NCBI GenBank assembly: GCA_016882265.1
Contig: VGVB01000002.1
Span: forward strand, 1-64,000
DNA: 64,000 nt
Origin: Gammaproteobacteria bacterium
GTDB taxonomy: Bacteria; Pseudomonadota; Gammaproteobacteria; Steroidobacterales; Steroidobacteraceae
Direction: 5' to 3'
The notes under the pieces were generated by a model that worked only from the letters and a program-made list of their open reading frames with translations, made no database searches and had not been told where the DNA came from. A program made the translations under genes and the position numbers. Positions 21,562 through 34,953 of the stretch are shown piece after piece. The first letter of the stretch is position 1; every line of letters starts with the position of its first letter.

Positions 21562-22341
21562 GTGGGCGCGCTCAGCGGCATCGGTGTGCTGGTCACCCGC
21601 CCCGAACGCCAGGCCGGGCCGCTCTGCCGGCTGATCGAGGACGAGGGCGGCACTGCGCTGCGCTATCCGGCCATCGTGATCCAGGGACGCGCGGATCGCG
21701 CCGCGGTCGGGGCCGTGGACGACTACGATCTCGTGGTCTTCGTCAGCGCGAACGCGGTGCGCTTCGGGGCCGCACTGCTCGGCCCGCCGCGTGCGCTGCG
21801 CCTCGCGGCGATCGGGCCGGCGACCGCCGCGGCGCTCGAGGCCGCCGGCCATCACGTCGCACTGCGGCCGCCGGGGCGCGCTGACTCGGAAGCGCTGCTC
21901 GCGCTGCCCGAGCTTGCGCAGATGGATGGCCAGCGCGTGCTGATCGTGCGCGGCGCAGGCGGCCGCGAATTGCTGGCCGACGAACTAGCCCGGCGCGGCG
22001 CCAGCGTGTGCTATGCGGACGTCTACGCGCGCGCACCGGCACAGCCGGCGCCGGAGCTGCAGGCCGCCATCGGCGAACGCTGGCAGCAAGGCGGCGTTCA
22101 GGTGTACACGGCGACCAGCGTCGCCCTGCTCGAGGCGCTGCTCAGCATCCTGCCGGCGCTGTGCCGCGAGCGCATCGACACGACGGCCCTGCTGACCGGC
22201 GCGCCGCGCGTCGTCGACGCCGCGCGCCGCCTGGGCCTGCGCTCGCCGGTGCTCCTCGCTGAGGCGATGGACGATGCCGCGCTCGTCGCGGCGCTCCGGT
22301 GCCGGTGTTACGGTTCGGTTGCTGGGCCGCCGGGCGCCTGA
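21562..22341 (+). CDS. hemD: Uroporphyrinogen-III synthase
   Basis: This HemD cyclises hydroxymethylbilane to uroporphyrinogen III. The likely start is GTG 21562, one base after the hemC stop (VGALSGIGVLVTRPERQA); the listed ORF begins further upstream inside hemC in a shadow frame. Typical segments are VFVSANAVRFG, IGPATAAALEAAGHHV, VLIVRGAGGRELLADELARRG and YTATSVALLEAL. The last 14 codons (RCRCYGSVAGPPGA) are encoded by a REP repeat that also contains the stop codon, so the native C-terminus was replaced or extended. No hemX/hemY follows. Confidence 0.9.
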   Translation: MGALSGIGVLVTRPERQAGPLCRLIEDEGGTALRYPAIVIQGRADRAAVGAVDDYDLVVFVSANAVRFGAALLGPPRALRLAAIGPATAAALEAAGHHVALRPPGRADSEALLALPELAQMDGQRVLIVRGAGGRELLADELARRGASVCYADVYARAPAQPAPELQAAIGERWQQGGVQVYTATSVALLEALLSILPALCRERIDTTALLTGAPRVVDAARRLGLRSPVLLAEAMDDAALVAALRCRCYGSVAGPPGA

Positions 22342-22368
22342 CCGGAACCGAACCGTAACACCGGCACC
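22298..22368. repeat. Paired REP repeat: 23-bp perfect inverted repeat over the hemD stop
   Basis: The left arm 22298-22320 (GGTGCCGGTGTTACGGTTCG plus GTT) and right arm 22346-22368 (exact reverse complement) flank a 25-nt GC-rich loop holding the hemD TGA. It lies between convergent hemD and the ferredoxin-like gene, where the hairpin could stop transcription from both sides or protect mRNA ends. Single arms recur at 13159 and 24717, and a shortened variant bounds the RAYT gene. Confidence 0.9.
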
Positions 22369-22374
22369 AGGATC

Positions 22375-26525
<4,151 letters not shown>

Positions 26526-26537
26526 TCAGGTAGAGCC

Positions 26538-28379
26538 ATGACCCACATCGAACGCGACCCCGCAAAGCTGTTTGCCCGCCCGGCCGCGGAGCTGACGCGC
26601 CGCGCCGACGGCAGCATGCTCCTGCGTTCACCGGAACCGCTGCAGCCGTACAGTCGCTGCGTCGGTGACTGGCTCTCCGAATGGGCGGCCGCGGCGCCGG
26701 AGCGCCCATTCCTGCTCGAACGCGGCGCCGGCGGGCAGTGGCAGGGCGTCACCTATGCCGAGGCGCTGCGCGAAGTGCGCGCGCTGGGCGCCTGGCTGCT
26801 GCAGCAGGGGCTCTCGGTGGAACGGCCGCTCGCGATCCTGTCCGACAACAGCGTCGAGCACGGCCTGCTCGCGCTCGCGGCGATGCACGTCGGCGTCACG
26901 GTCATGCCGGTGTCGCCGGCCTACTCGCTGCTGTCGCGGGACTTCGGCAAGCTGAAGGTGATCTTCGAGCTGGCGCCGCCGGGCGCGATCTATGTCGCCG
27001 ACGCGGCACGCTTCGCGCCGGCCCTCGCTGCGGTCAGCGGCCTGCATCGCGGCACGATCATCGCCGGCAGCGCGGGTCCGGTCCCCGCCGGTGCGCGCGC
27101 CTTTGCCGAGCTGCGGGCGACGTCGCCCGGCGTCGAGGTGGACCGCGCCTTCGCCGCGGTCGGGCCGGACACGATCGCCAAGGTGCTGTTCACCTCCGGC
27201 TCCACCGGCGTACCCAAGGGCGTGATCAACACGCAGCGCATGCTGTGCTCGAACCAGCAGGCCAACCGCCAGGTCTGGCCGTTGCTGCTGGCGCAGCCGC
27301 CGGTGCTGGTCGACTGGCTGCCGTGGAATCACACTTTCGGCGGCAATTTCTGCTTCAACTCGGTGCTGCGCAACGGCGGCACGCTGTACATCGACGAGGG
27401 CCGGCCCGCGCCGGGCCTGTTCGAGAAATCGCTCGCCAACCTGCGCGAGGTCGCGCCGACGGCGTTCTTCAACGTGCCGCGCGCCTACGACATGCTGGTC
27501 ACCGCGCTGCGCGCCGATGCCGAGCTGCGGCGCAATTTCTTCAGCCGCCTGCAGATGATCTTCTACGCGGCGGCCGCACTGCCGCAGCATCTGTGGGATG
27601 CGCTGATCGAGCTGGCCCAGCAGACCGTCGGCGAGCATGTCGTGCTGATCTCGTCGTGGGGCGCCACGGAGACCGCGCCGCTGGTCACCTCCTGTCACTT
27701 CCAGGCCGACCAGGCCGGCGTGATTGGCAACGCTGCTCCCGGCTGTGAGCTGAAGCTGGTGCCGGTCAGCGGCAAGCTCGAGGTCCGGGTCCGCGGCCCG
27801 AACGTGACGCCTGGCTACTTCAGGCGCCCTGAGCTGACCGCCGAGGCTTTCGACGACGAGGGCTACTACCGGATCGGCGATGCCGTGCGCTTCGTCGACC
27901 CGAATCGTCCGGAGCGCGGCCTGCTGTTCGACGGGCGGGTCGCCGAGGATTTCAAGCTGAGCACCGGCACCTGGGTCAACGTCGGCGGGCTGCGCGTGAA
28001 GGGCCTCGCGGCGCTGGCGCCGGTCGCCCAGGACATCGTCGTGACCGGTCACGACCGGGACGAGATCGGCTTCCTCGTCTTTCCGAACCTGCCCGAATGC
28101 CGCAGGCTCGCCGGCCTCGCCGCCGATGCGGCGGTCGACCAGGTACTGTCACACCCCGCCGTTCGCGCCGCTGCCGCCAACGGCCTGCGTGCGCTCGCCC
28201 GCGAAGGCACCGGCAGCTCGACCTGCGCGGCGCGCGCACTGCTGATGGCGGAGCTGCCGTCCATCGATGCCGGCGAGATCACCGACAAGGGCTACATCAA
28301 TCAGGGCGCCGTGCTGGGACGCCGGGCCGACCTGGTGCAGCAGTTGTACGCCGGCGGCCCCAACGTAATCCTCCCATAA
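26538..28379 (+). CDS. Feruloyl-CoA-synthase-like AMP-forming ligase
   Basis: A 613-aa adenylate-forming enzyme. The phosphate-binding loop is FTSGSTGVPKGVINTQRM, and WLPWNHTFGGN, FNVPRAYDMLV and SSWGATETAPLVTSCHF are typical of the feruloyl-CoA synthase group. It has the C-terminal GEITDKGYINQGAVLGRR characteristic of that group rather than the usual TGK lysine motif. It would activate ferulic or another hydroxycinnamic or aryl acid to its CoA thioester. No feruloyl-CoA hydratase/lyase or vanillin dehydrogenase is adjacent, so the substrate is uncertain. Both ends of the gene are bordered by the same palindrome family. Confidence 0.85.
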   Translation: MTHIERDPAKLFARPAAELTRRADGSMLLRSPEPLQPYSRCVGDWLSEWAAAAPERPFLLERGAGGQWQGVTYAEALREVRALGAWLLQQGLSVERPLAILSDNSVEHGLLALAAMHVGVTVMPVSPAYSLLSRDFGKLKVIFELAPPGAIYVADAARFAPALAAVSGLHRGTIIAGSAGPVPAGARAFAELRATSPGVEVDRAFAAVGPDTIAKVLFTSGSTGVPKGVINTQRMLCSNQQANRQVWPLLLAQPPVLVDWLPWNHTFGGNFCFNSVLRNGGTLYIDEGRPAPGLFEKSLANLREVAPTAFFNVPRAYDMLVTALRADAELRRNFFSRLQMIFYAAAALPQHLWDALIELAQQTVGEHVVLISSWGATETAPLVTSCHFQADQAGVIGNAAPGCELKLVPVSGKLEVRVRGPNVTPGYFRRPELTAEAFDDEGYYRIGDAVRFVDPNRPERGLLFDGRVAEDFKLSTGTWVNVGGLRVKGLAALAPVAQDIVVTGHDRDEIGFLVFPNLPECRRLAGLAADAAVDQVLSHPAVRAAAANGLRALAREGTGSSTCAARALLMAELPSIDAGEITDKGYINQGAVLGRRADLVQQLYAGGPNVILP

Positions 28380-28382
28380 ACA

Positions 28383-28421
28383 GGGACGGTTCCCTTTTTC
28401 GTCGAAAAAGGGGACTGTCCC
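28383..28421. repeat. Long hairpin repeat containing GGGGACTGTCCCC between fcs-like gene and dapF
   Basis: GGGACGGTTCCCTTTTTC, three bases, then GAAAAAGGGGACTGTCCC form an 18-bp imperfect inverted repeat (two mismatches). The right arm contains the second copy of the GGGGACTGTCCCC palindrome. The arms include T5 and A5 runs, so it may also serve as a terminator for the upstream gene. It sits immediately before the dapF GTG start. Confidence 0.75.
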
Positions 28422-28436
28422 CTTTAGAATGCCGGC

Positions 28437-29258
28437 GTGCGCTTCACGAAGATGCATGGGCTCGGCAACGACTTCATCGTGTTCGATGCCCCGGCCGGCG
28501 GCGCGCCCGATGCGGCGACGATCCGCCGGCTCGCCGACCGCCACACCGGCATCGGCTTCGACCAGGCGCTGATGCTCGAACCACCGCGGCGGCCGGGCAC
28601 CGCGGCCGCGTACCGGATATTCAACGCTGACGGCCACGAGGTCGAGCAGTGCGGCAACGGTGCGCGCTGTATTGCGCGCTTCGTCTGTGCCCGCACCGGC
28701 CGGGACTCCGGCGAAGTGCTGCTCGACAGCGCGGCCGGGCTGGTCCAGGCCCGCGTGCATCCGTCCGGGCTGGTCTCGGTCGGCATGGGCGTCCCGAACT
28801 TCGAACCGGCGGCGCTGCCGTTCGAGGCCAGCGGTGAGGCCTACGTGTATCCGCTCGCGGTTGGCAGCAGCGAGGTCGAGATCGGCGCGGTGTCGATCGG
28901 CAATCCGCACGCGGTGCTGCGAGTCCCGGACGTCACCGATGCACCGCTCGACCGGCTCGGGCCGGCCATCGAGCACCATCCGCGCTTTCCGCAGCGCAGC
29001 AACGTCGGGTTCATGGAAGTCGTGGCGCGCGATCACATCCGGCTGCGGGTGCATGAACGCGGCACCGGCGAAACCCGGGCCTGCGGCACCGGCGCCTGCG
29101 CCGCCGTCGCGGTCGGCCGGCGCCACGGCCTGCTCGACCCGCGCGTGCGCGTGGAGCTGCCCGGCGGCCAGCTCACCGTAGAATGGCCCGGCCCGGGAGC
29201 GACGATCTGGCTGACCGGTCCGGCCGAGACCGCCTTCGAAGGAGAAGTCACGATATGA
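28437..29258 (+). CDS. dapF: Diaminopimelate epimerase
   Basis: A 273-aa cofactor-independent epimerase converting LL- to meso-diaminopimelate for lysine and peptidoglycan. The GTG start gives VRFTKMHGLGNDFIVFDAP. The two catalytic cysteines are in EVEQCGNGARC and TRACGTGACAAVAV. It begins a tight run dapF-DUF484-xerC-hslV-hslU, an arrangement common in gammaproteobacteria; its stop overlaps the next ATG (ATGA). Confidence 0.96.
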   Translation: MRFTKMHGLGNDFIVFDAPAGGAPDAATIRRLADRHTGIGFDQALMLEPPRRPGTAAAYRIFNADGHEVEQCGNGARCIARFVCARTGRDSGEVLLDSAAGLVQARVHPSGLVSVGMGVPNFEPAALPFEASGEAYVYPLAVGSSEVEIGAVSIGNPHAVLRVPDVTDAPLDRLGPAIEHHPRFPQRSNVGFMEVVARDHIRLRVHERGTGETRACGTGACAAVAVGRRHGLLDPRVRVELPGGQLTVEWPGPGATIWLTGPAETAFEGEVTI

Positions 29259-29959
29259 GCACACGACCGCTGCGGGATCTCGAGGGCGCGACCACCGGCG
29301 AGGCCGAAATCGCCGCCTGGCTCGAGGCCAACCCGGACTTTTTCGACCGCCAGCCGCAACTGCTCGCGCGCCTGCGCCTGCCGGATCCGCGCGGCGGTAC
29401 GCAGACGGTATCGCTGGTCGAACGCCAGCTCGAACTGCTGCGCGAACAGAACCGCAAGCTCGAGCGCAAGCTGGCCGACTTCATCGCCGTCGCGCGCGCC
29501 AACGATGCGTTGCACGTCAAGGTGCTCGCGCTGGCGCGCCGGCTCGCTGCGGCCCGCAGCCGCGCAGCGGCGATTGCCGCGCTCGAGGCCAGCCTGCGCG
29601 AGGACTTCGGCATCGCCCAGTCGGTGCTGGTGCTGGCCGGAACAGGCGCGGCTGACGGCGACGCGCGCTTCCTCCGCCATGTCGGTCCGGACGCGCCGGA
29701 GCTGCGCTCGTTCGAGACGCTGTTCGCCGCCGGCCGGCCGCGCTGCGGCCAGTTGCGCGACTCGCAGCGCGACTTCCTGTTCGGGCCGGGTTCGGCCGCG
29801 GAGGTCGGTTCGGTGGCACTGGTGCCGCTCGGCCCGCCGGGCCAGCCCGGCCTGCTGGCCTGCGCCTCGCCGGACGCCGAACGGTTCAACCCGACGATGA
29901 GCACGGACTTCCTCGCCCGCATCGGTGAACTGATCACCGCCGCGCTGACCACCAACTGA
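29255..29959 (+). CDS. DUF484 family protein
   Basis: A 234-aa DUF484 (GAF-like) protein. The start is ATG 29255, overlapping the dapF stop. The N-terminal WLEANPDFFDRQPQLLARLR is the family signature, followed by a coiled coil (LVERQLELLREQNRKLERKL) and a GAF-like C-terminal half ending FLARIGELITAALT. The function is unknown, but it is almost always found between dapF and xerC, as here, and its stop overlaps the xerC start. Confidence 0.88.
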   Translation: MSTRPLRDLEGATTGEAEIAAWLEANPDFFDRQPQLLARLRLPDPRGGTQTVSLVERQLELLREQNRKLERKLADFIAVARANDALHVKVLALARRLAAARSRAAAIAALEASLREDFGIAQSVLVLAGTGAADGDARFLRHVGPDAPELRSFETLFAAGRPRCGQLRDSQRDFLFGPGSAAEVGSVALVPLGPPGQPGLLACASPDAERFNPTMSTDFLARIGELITAALTTN

Positions 29960-30861
29960 TGCAGCCCGACGCCGGCGCCTGGATCGATCGCTACCTGACG
30001 CACCTGCACAGCGAGCGCCGGTTGTCGCCGCACACCACCGGCAATTACGCGCGCGACCTGCGCGCACTGGTCGAGTTCTGCGACGCCAGCCGCATCAGCT
30101 GCTGGCGCGAACTCGACAGCGGCCACGTGCGCAGTTTCGCCGCGCACGCGCACCGCGACGGACTCGGCCCGCGCAGCGTGGCGCGCCGACTGTCGGCGCT
30201 GCGCGGTTTCTTCGGCTACCTGATGCGCGAACAGCAGATGGCCGCGAACCCGGCGGACGACATCCGCGCGCCGAAGGCCGCCCGCCGGCTGCCGAAAACG
30301 CTCGACGTCGACCAGGTCGCGGGCCTGCTCGAGCCGACGCCGGAGGATGCGCTCGAGCAGCGTGACCTGGCGATCATCGAGCTGCTGTATTCGTCGGGCC
30401 TGCGCCTGGCCGAGCTTGCCGGCCTCGACCTCACCGATCTCGATCCGGACGACCGCACCGTGCGCGTGCTCGGCAAGGGCGCCAAGACCCGCGTCGTGCC
30501 GGTCGGCCGCAAGGCGGTCGCCGCCGTGACGGCCTGGCTGCGGCTGCGCCCGCAGTACGCCGGGCCGGGCAGCGCGGCCTTGTTCGTCGGGCGCAATGGC
30601 CGGCGCCTCGGCCCGCGCGCGATCCAGCTCCGCCTGCGGCGCTGGTCGGCGCGGCACGGACCGGGCATTCCGCTGCATCCGCACCTGTTGCGTCACTCCT
30701 TCGCGACGCACCTGCTCGAATCGAGCCGCGACCTGCGCGGCGTGCAGGAACTGCTCGGCCATGCCGACATCAGCACGACCCAGGTGTACACGCATCTTGA
30801 TTTCCAGCACCTGGCCCGCATCTACGACCAGGCCCATCCGCGGGCCCGGCGCCGCAAGTAA
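29959..30861 (+). CDS. xerC: Tyrosine recombinase XerC
   Basis: A 300-aa tyrosine recombinase acting with XerD at dif to resolve chromosome dimers. The N-terminal SAM-like domain begins WIDRYLTHLHSERRLSPHT. Catalytic residues are visible: Arg in YSSGLRLAELAGL, Lys in GKGAKTRVVPVG, His-x-x-Arg in HLLRHSFATHLLES, His in LLGHADISTTQ, and the nucleophile Tyr in VYTHLDFQHL. The dapF-DUF484 context supports XerC rather than a phage integrase. Confidence 0.95.
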   Translation: MQPDAGAWIDRYLTHLHSERRLSPHTTGNYARDLRALVEFCDASRISCWRELDSGHVRSFAAHAHRDGLGPRSVARRLSALRGFFGYLMREQQMAANPADDIRAPKAARRLPKTLDVDQVAGLLEPTPEDALEQRDLAIIELLYSSGLRLAELAGLDLTDLDPDDRTVRVLGKGAKTRVVPVGRKAVAAVTAWLRLRPQYAGPGSAALFVGRNGRRLGPRAIQLRLRRWSARHGPGIPLHPHLLRHSFATHLLESSRDLRGVQELLGHADISTTQVYTHLDFQHLARIYDQAHPRARRRK

Positions 30862-30870
30862 GCGATCCCC

Positions 30871-31422
30871 ATGACCCAACCGTACTTCGATCCGCATGGC
30901 ACGACGATCCTCTCGGTCCGCCGGCACGGCGTCGTCGCGATGGGCGGCGACGGTCAGGTCACGCACGGCAACACGATCATGAAGGGCAATGCGCGCAAGG
31001 TGCGCCGGCTGTACAACGGCCGCGTGCTGGCTGGCTTCGCCGGCGGCACCGCCGACGCGTTCACGCTGTTCGAGCGCTTCGAGGGCAAGCTCGAGAAGTA
31101 CGGCAACCTGACCCGCGCCGCGATCGAGCTGGCCAAGGACTGGCGCAGCGACCGCGCGCTGCGCCGGCTCGAGGCACTGCTGTGCGTCGCCGACGCGCAG
31201 GCCTCGTTCATCGTTTCCGGCAACGGCGACGTGATCGAGCCCGAAGCCGAGGTCATGGCGATCGGCTCCGGCGGCCCGTTCGCGCTGGCTGCCGCGCGCG
31301 CGCTGCTCGCACACACCGAGCTGCCGGCCCGGGCCATCGTCGAACAGGCGCTGGCGGTCGCCGCCGACATCTGCATCTACACCAACCGCCAGCTCGTGAT
31401 CGACGAGCTGCCGGCGGCCTGA
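30871..31422 (+). CDS. hslV: ATP-dependent protease subunit HslV
   Basis: A 183-aa peptidase subunit of the HslVU (ClpQY) protease. The catalytic N-terminal threonine follows the propeptide in [12 protein letters not shown]. The segments [20 protein letters not shown] and [15 protein letters not shown] are canonical. It forms a double hexamer capped by HslU, encoded 22 bp downstream. Confidence 0.97.
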   Translation: MTQPYFDPHGTTILSVRRHGVVAMGGDGQVTHGNTIMKGNARKVRRLYNGRVLAGFAGGTADAFTLFERFEGKLEKYGNLTRAAIELAKDWRSDRALRRLEALLCVADAQASFIVSGNGDVIEPEAEVMAIGSGGPFALAAARALLAHTELPARAIVEQALAVAADICIYTNRQLVIDELPAA

Positions 31423-31444
31423 CGGCTGCCACCAGGTCCGCCGC

Positions 31445-32773
31445 ATGGACACGATGACGCCGCGCGAGATCGTCGAGGAACTGGACAAGCACATCGTCGG
31501 CCAGGGCGCGGCCAAGCGCGCGGTCGCGATCGCGCTGCGCAACCGCTGGCGCCGCATGCAGGTGGCCGAGCCGCTGCGCCAGGAGATCACGCCGAAGAAC
31601 ATCCTGATGATCGGCCCGACCGGCGTCGGCAAGACCGAGATCGCGCGCCGGCTGGCCCGGCTTGCGCGGGCGCCGTTCGTCAAGGTCGAGGCCACCAAGT
31701 TCACCGAAGTCGGCTATGTCGGCCGCGAGGTGGACTCGATCATCAAGGAGCTGGTCGACGTCGCCGTCAAACTGACCCGCGAGGAGGAACTGGCGCGCGT
31801 GCGCCCGCGCGCGCAGGACGCCGCGGAGGAGCGGGTGCTCGACGTGCTGCTGCCGCGCCCGCGCGGGCCGGGCCCGCCCGACGAGCCACCGCGCGACGCC
31901 GACACCCGGCAGAAATTCCGCAAGCTGCTGCGCGAGGGCCGCCTCGACGAGCGCGAGGTCGAGATCGAGGTGCGGGCGCTGCCGCCGAGCCTCGAGATCA
32001 TGGGCCCGCCCGGCATGGAGGACATGACCCAGCAGCTTCAGCAGATGCTGCAGGGTCTCGGCGGCGGGCGCACGCGCACGCGCAAGCTGTCGGTGCGCGA
32101 GGCGCTGCGCGCCCTCGCCGACGACGAGGCCGCCAAGCTGGTCAACGACGAGGAACTCCGCGCGCAGGCGCTCACCAGCGCCGAACAGAACGGCATCGTG
32201 TTCATCGACGAAATCGACAAGATCTGCCGGCGCGGTGAGGTCACCGGCGCCGACGTCTCCCGCGAGGGCGTGCAGCGCGACCTGCTGCCGCTGGTCGAGG
32301 GCTGCACGGTCAGCACCAAGTATGGCATGGTCCGCACCGACCACGTGCTGTTCATCGCCTCGGGCGCCTTTCACGCCTCCAAGCCGTCCGACCTGATCCC
32401 CGAGCTGCAGGGCCGGCTGCCGATCCGGGTCGAGCTGGATGCGCTCGGGGTCGCGGACTTCGAACGCATCCTCGCCGAACCGGACGCGTCATTGTGCGCC
32501 CAGTACACGGCCCTGCTCGCGACCGAGTTGGTGACCGTGCACTTCGCCGCCGACGGCGTGCGCCGGATCGCGGAGCTCGCGTGGTCGGTCAACGAGCGCA
32601 CCGAGAACATCGGCGCGCGCCGCCTGCACACGGTCATGGAGCGGCTGCTGGAACAGGTGTCGTTCGAGGCCGCCGACCGCGGCGGCCTCGTGGTCGAGGT
32701 CGACGCCGCCTTCGTCGACCGCCACCTGGCCGGCCTGGCCCGGGACGAAGACCTGTCACGGTATATTTTGTAG
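31445..32773 (+). CDS. hslU: ATP-dependent protease ATPase subunit HslU
   Basis: A 442-aa AAA+ unfoldase. Walker A is [15 protein letters not shown], Walker [10 protein letters not shown], and the C-terminus LSRYIL is the peptide that docks into HslV. The I-domain spans about residues 110-240. Its TAG stop shares its last G with the left inverted repeat of the RAYT cassette, so the transposase element sits exactly at the end of this gene. Confidence 0.97.
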   Translation: MDTMTPREIVEELDKHIVGQGAAKRAVAIALRNRWRRMQVAEPLRQEITPKNILMIGPTGVGKTEIARRLARLARAPFVKVEATKFTEVGYVGREVDSIIKELVDVAVKLTREEELARVRPRAQDAAEERVLDVLLPRPRGPGPPDEPPRDADTRQKFRKLLREGRLDEREVEIEVRALPPSLEIMGPPGMEDMTQQLQQMLQGLGGGRTRTRKLSVREALRALADDEAAKLVNDEELRAQALTSAEQNGIVFIDEIDKICRRGEVTGADVSREGVQRDLLPLVEGCTVSTKYGMVRTDHVLFIASGAFHASKPSDLIPELQGRLPIRVELDALGVADFERILAEPDASLCAQYTALLATELVTVHFAADGVRRIAELAWSVNERTENIGARRLHTVMERLLEQVSFEAADRGGLVVEVDAAFVDRHLAGLARDEDLSRYIL

Positions 32774-33786
32774 GTGCCGGTGTTCACATATTGATCTGTT
32801 TCGGCCGGAAATCCGGCTGTCCCGGCCACGCAGGTTCCGCTAGCTTCCATCGGGTGCTCAACCACAGAGAGTCCCGAGAGAAGTATGCCCCGCAAGCCTC
32901 GCCTGCATGTTCCGGGTGGCCTGTATCACGTGATCCTGCGCGGCAACTCCCGTCAGGACATCTTCTTCGACACGGATGATCGCCGGCGCTGGGAGGCGCT
33001 GATCGGGCAAGGTATCGACCGGTACGGGCACAGAATTCACGCCTACTGCTGGATGACGAACCACGTTCATCTGGCGGTCCAGTGTCATGCGGACCCGCTG
33101 TCGCGTTTCATGAGTTTCGTCGCCAGCGGCTACGCGCGCCGGACCAACAAGAAGCTGCACCGATCCGGTCATCTGTTCGAGCGGCGTTATCGCGCGATCC
33201 TGGTCCAGCAGGACAGCTACCTGCAGGAACTGGTTCGCTACATTCATCGAAATCCGTTGCGTGCCGGAATCGTGCCGAGGCCCGAGGACTACCGGTGGAG
33301 CAGTCATCGAGCCTATGTGACCGGTCGGGCTCCGGCCTGGCTCACAACCGCGTGGGTGTTGGCGACATTCGGCAGGGAACCGGCCGAGGCGCGCCGGAGC
33401 TATACTGATTTTGTGGGAAGTGACGGCGATAGCCTGATCTGCAGCGCGCTTTGCAACGGCGCCGAGGCCGATCAGCGCGCGCTCGGTGATGACGATTTTC
33501 TGGCGGGCCTCGAGCCGCACTGGGTGCCACCGGGACAACGACCAAGCCTCGATCACCTGGTCAGCGAGGTCTGCGCAGGCCGCGGTGTATCCGAGGCCGA
33601 TCTCCGCTCCCGGTCGCGCCAGCGCCGCTATGCCCGCATTCGAGCGGAAATCGGCCTGGCCGCCGTGGATGGCGGCATTGCGACCGGCGCGGAGCTTGCG
33701 CGTCGCTTCAATCGCAGCCAGTCGGCGTTGTCGCGAGCGATTGGCCGTATGCGCGCGCAACAAGTCAACAAGTGAACACCGGCACC
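32773..33786 (+). mobile_element. RAYT (REP-associated tyrosine transposase) cassette bounded by 15-bp inverted repeats
   Basis: GGTGCCGGTGTTCAC at 32773-32787 is exactly repeated in inverse orientation at 33772-33786. Between them lies a single Y1/HUH transposase gene. The repeats share the GGTGCCGGTGTT core with the REP copies at 13159, 22298, 22346 and 24717. The cassette separates hslU from DUF971-ubiE-ubiJ-ubiB, which are often contiguous in related genomes. The right repeat also supplies the GTG start and first codons of DUF971. RAYTs are usually single-copy and domesticated; the inverted REP flanks are typical of that group. Confidence 0.85.
32885..33775 (+). CDS. REP-associated tyrosine transposase (Y1 Tnp, IS200-like)
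   Basis: A 296-aa RAYT. The start MPRKPRLHVPGGLYHVILRG is diagnostic. The HUH metal motif is WMTNHVHLAVQ and the catalytic Tyr lies in SYLQELVRYIHRNPLRAG. Typical flanking motifs are GHLFERRYRAILV and YRWSSHRAY. The C-terminal ~90 residues form a helix-turn-helix extension (ATGAELARRFNRSQSALSRAI) as in the longer RAYT subgroup. It nicks and joins single-stranded REP hairpins. It is intact, suggesting selection. The stop overlaps the DUF971 GTG. Confidence 0.92.
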   Translation: MPRKPRLHVPGGLYHVILRGNSRQDIFFDTDDRRRWEALIGQGIDRYGHRIHAYCWMTNHVHLAVQCHADPLSRFMSFVASGYARRTNKKLHRSGHLFERRYRAILVQQDSYLQELVRYIHRNPLRAGIVPRPEDYRWSSHRAYVTGRAPAWLTTAWVLATFGREPAEARRSYTDFVGSDGDSLICSALCNGAEADQRALGDDDFLAGLEPHWVPPGQRPSLDHLVSEVCAGRGVSEADLRSRSRQRRYARIRAEIGLAAVDGGIATGAELARRFNRSQSALSRAIGRMRAQQVNK

Positions 33787-34128
33787 ATAATTATCCACCG
33801 CAAGTCCCGCGTGCTGGAGGTGGCCTGGGCCGACGGCACCCGCTATCGGCTGCCGTTCGAGTACCTGCGGGTCCATTCGCCCTCTGCCGAGGTGCGGGGC
33901 CACGGCGGCGGCGAGGGCAAACTCGAGCTGGCCAAGGAGGCGGTGATGATCACCCAGGTCGAGCCGGTCGGCCTGTACGCGGTCCGGCTGGTCTTCGACG
34001 ACGGGCACGATTCGGGTCTGTATAGCTGGGCGCTGCTGCGCGAGCTCGGCGCCCACTACGAACAGAAGTGGGCCCGCTACTTGGAGCGCTGCGAACGGCT
34101 CGGCTACCAGCGCCGCCCGGTCGGCTAA
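33772..34128 (+). CDS. DUF971 domain protein (gamma-butyrobetaine-hydroxylase-like N-terminal domain)
   Basis: A 118-aa stand-alone DUF971 protein: [39 protein letters not shown] and [20 protein letters not shown] are family blocks. These small proteins are linked to iron-sulfur or ubiquinone functions, but the role is not settled. The first codons, V/M-N-T-G-T, come from the right inverted repeat of the RAYT cassette and the GTG start overlaps the RAYT stop, so initiation may be coupled to the transposase or may have shifted from the ancestral start. Confidence 0.88.
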   Translation: MNTGTIIIHRKSRVLEVAWADGTRYRLPFEYLRVHSPSAEVRGHGGGEGKLELAKEAVMITQVEPVGLYAVRLVFDDGHDSGLYSWALLRELGAHYEQKWARYLERCERLGYQRRPVG

Positions 34129-34175
34129 GCGCCGCCGGGTTACAATCGCCGCCGGGCCCGTCACCGGCATCCGCG

Positions 34176-34946
34176 ATGAACAGCCAGACCCCCGGCAGCC
34201 CGCCGGGCGCAACCGTCGATTTCGGCTACCAGCAGGTCTCCCCGGCCGAGAAGACCGCGCGCGTGCGTGGTGTCTTCGACTCGGTCGCGGGCCGCTACGA
34301 CCTGATGAACGACCTGATGTCCGGCGGCCTGCACCGGCTGTGGAAGCGTTTCGCGCTGACGCAGACCGGCCTGCGACCCGGCCAGCGCGCGCTCGACGTA
34401 GCCGCCGGCACCGGTGACCTGAGCGCACTGCTCGCCCGCCAGGTCGGCCCGGCCGGACTGGTGGTCGTGTCCGACATCAACCGCGAGATGCTCGCGCGCG
34501 GGCGCGACCGCCTGATCGATCGCGGCTTCACCGGCAACGTCACCTTCGTGCAGGCTAATGCCGAGTGCCTGCCGTTCGCGGACGCCAGCTTCGACTGCGT
34601 GACGATCGGCTTCGGCCTGCGTAACGTCACCGACAAGGACGCGGCACTGCGCTCGATGCGCCGCGTGCTGCGCCCCGGCGGCCGGCTGCTGGTGCTGGAG
34701 TTCTCGCGACCGCAGGCCCCCGGCCTCGAACCGCTGTATGACGTGTACTCATTCCGGCTGCTGCCGCGGCTCGGCGCGCTGGTGGCCGGCGATGCGCCGA
34801 GCTACCGCTATCTCGCCGAGTCGATCCGCCGCCACCCCGATCAGCCGGCGCTCGCGGCGATGATGCAGGCGGCCGGCTTCGAGGACTGCCGCTGGCACAA
34901 CCTCGCCGGCGGCATCGTCGCGCTGCACCGCGGCTTCGCTTACTGA
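34176..34946 (+). CDS. ubiE: Ubiquinone/menaquinone C-methyltransferase UbiE
   Basis: A 256-aa class I SAM methyltransferase for the C-methylation step of ubiquinone (and menaquinone if present). The start is ATG 34176. Signatures: [40 protein letters not shown], the SAM loop [12 protein letters not shown], and [14 protein letters not shown]. It is followed 7 bp later by ubiJ and then ubiB, the standard operon. Confidence 0.96.
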   Translation: MNSQTPGSPPGATVDFGYQQVSPAEKTARVRGVFDSVAGRYDLMNDLMSGGLHRLWKRFALTQTGLRPGQRALDVAAGTGDLSALLARQVGPAGLVVVSDINREMLARGRDRLIDRGFTGNVTFVQANAECLPFADASFDCVTIGFGLRNVTDKDAALRSMRRVLRPGGRLLVLEFSRPQAPGLEPLYDVYSFRLLPRLGALVAGDAPSYRYLAESIRRHPDQPALAAMMQAAGFEDCRWHNLAGGIVALHRGFAY

Positions 34947-34953
34947 GGCGGCG

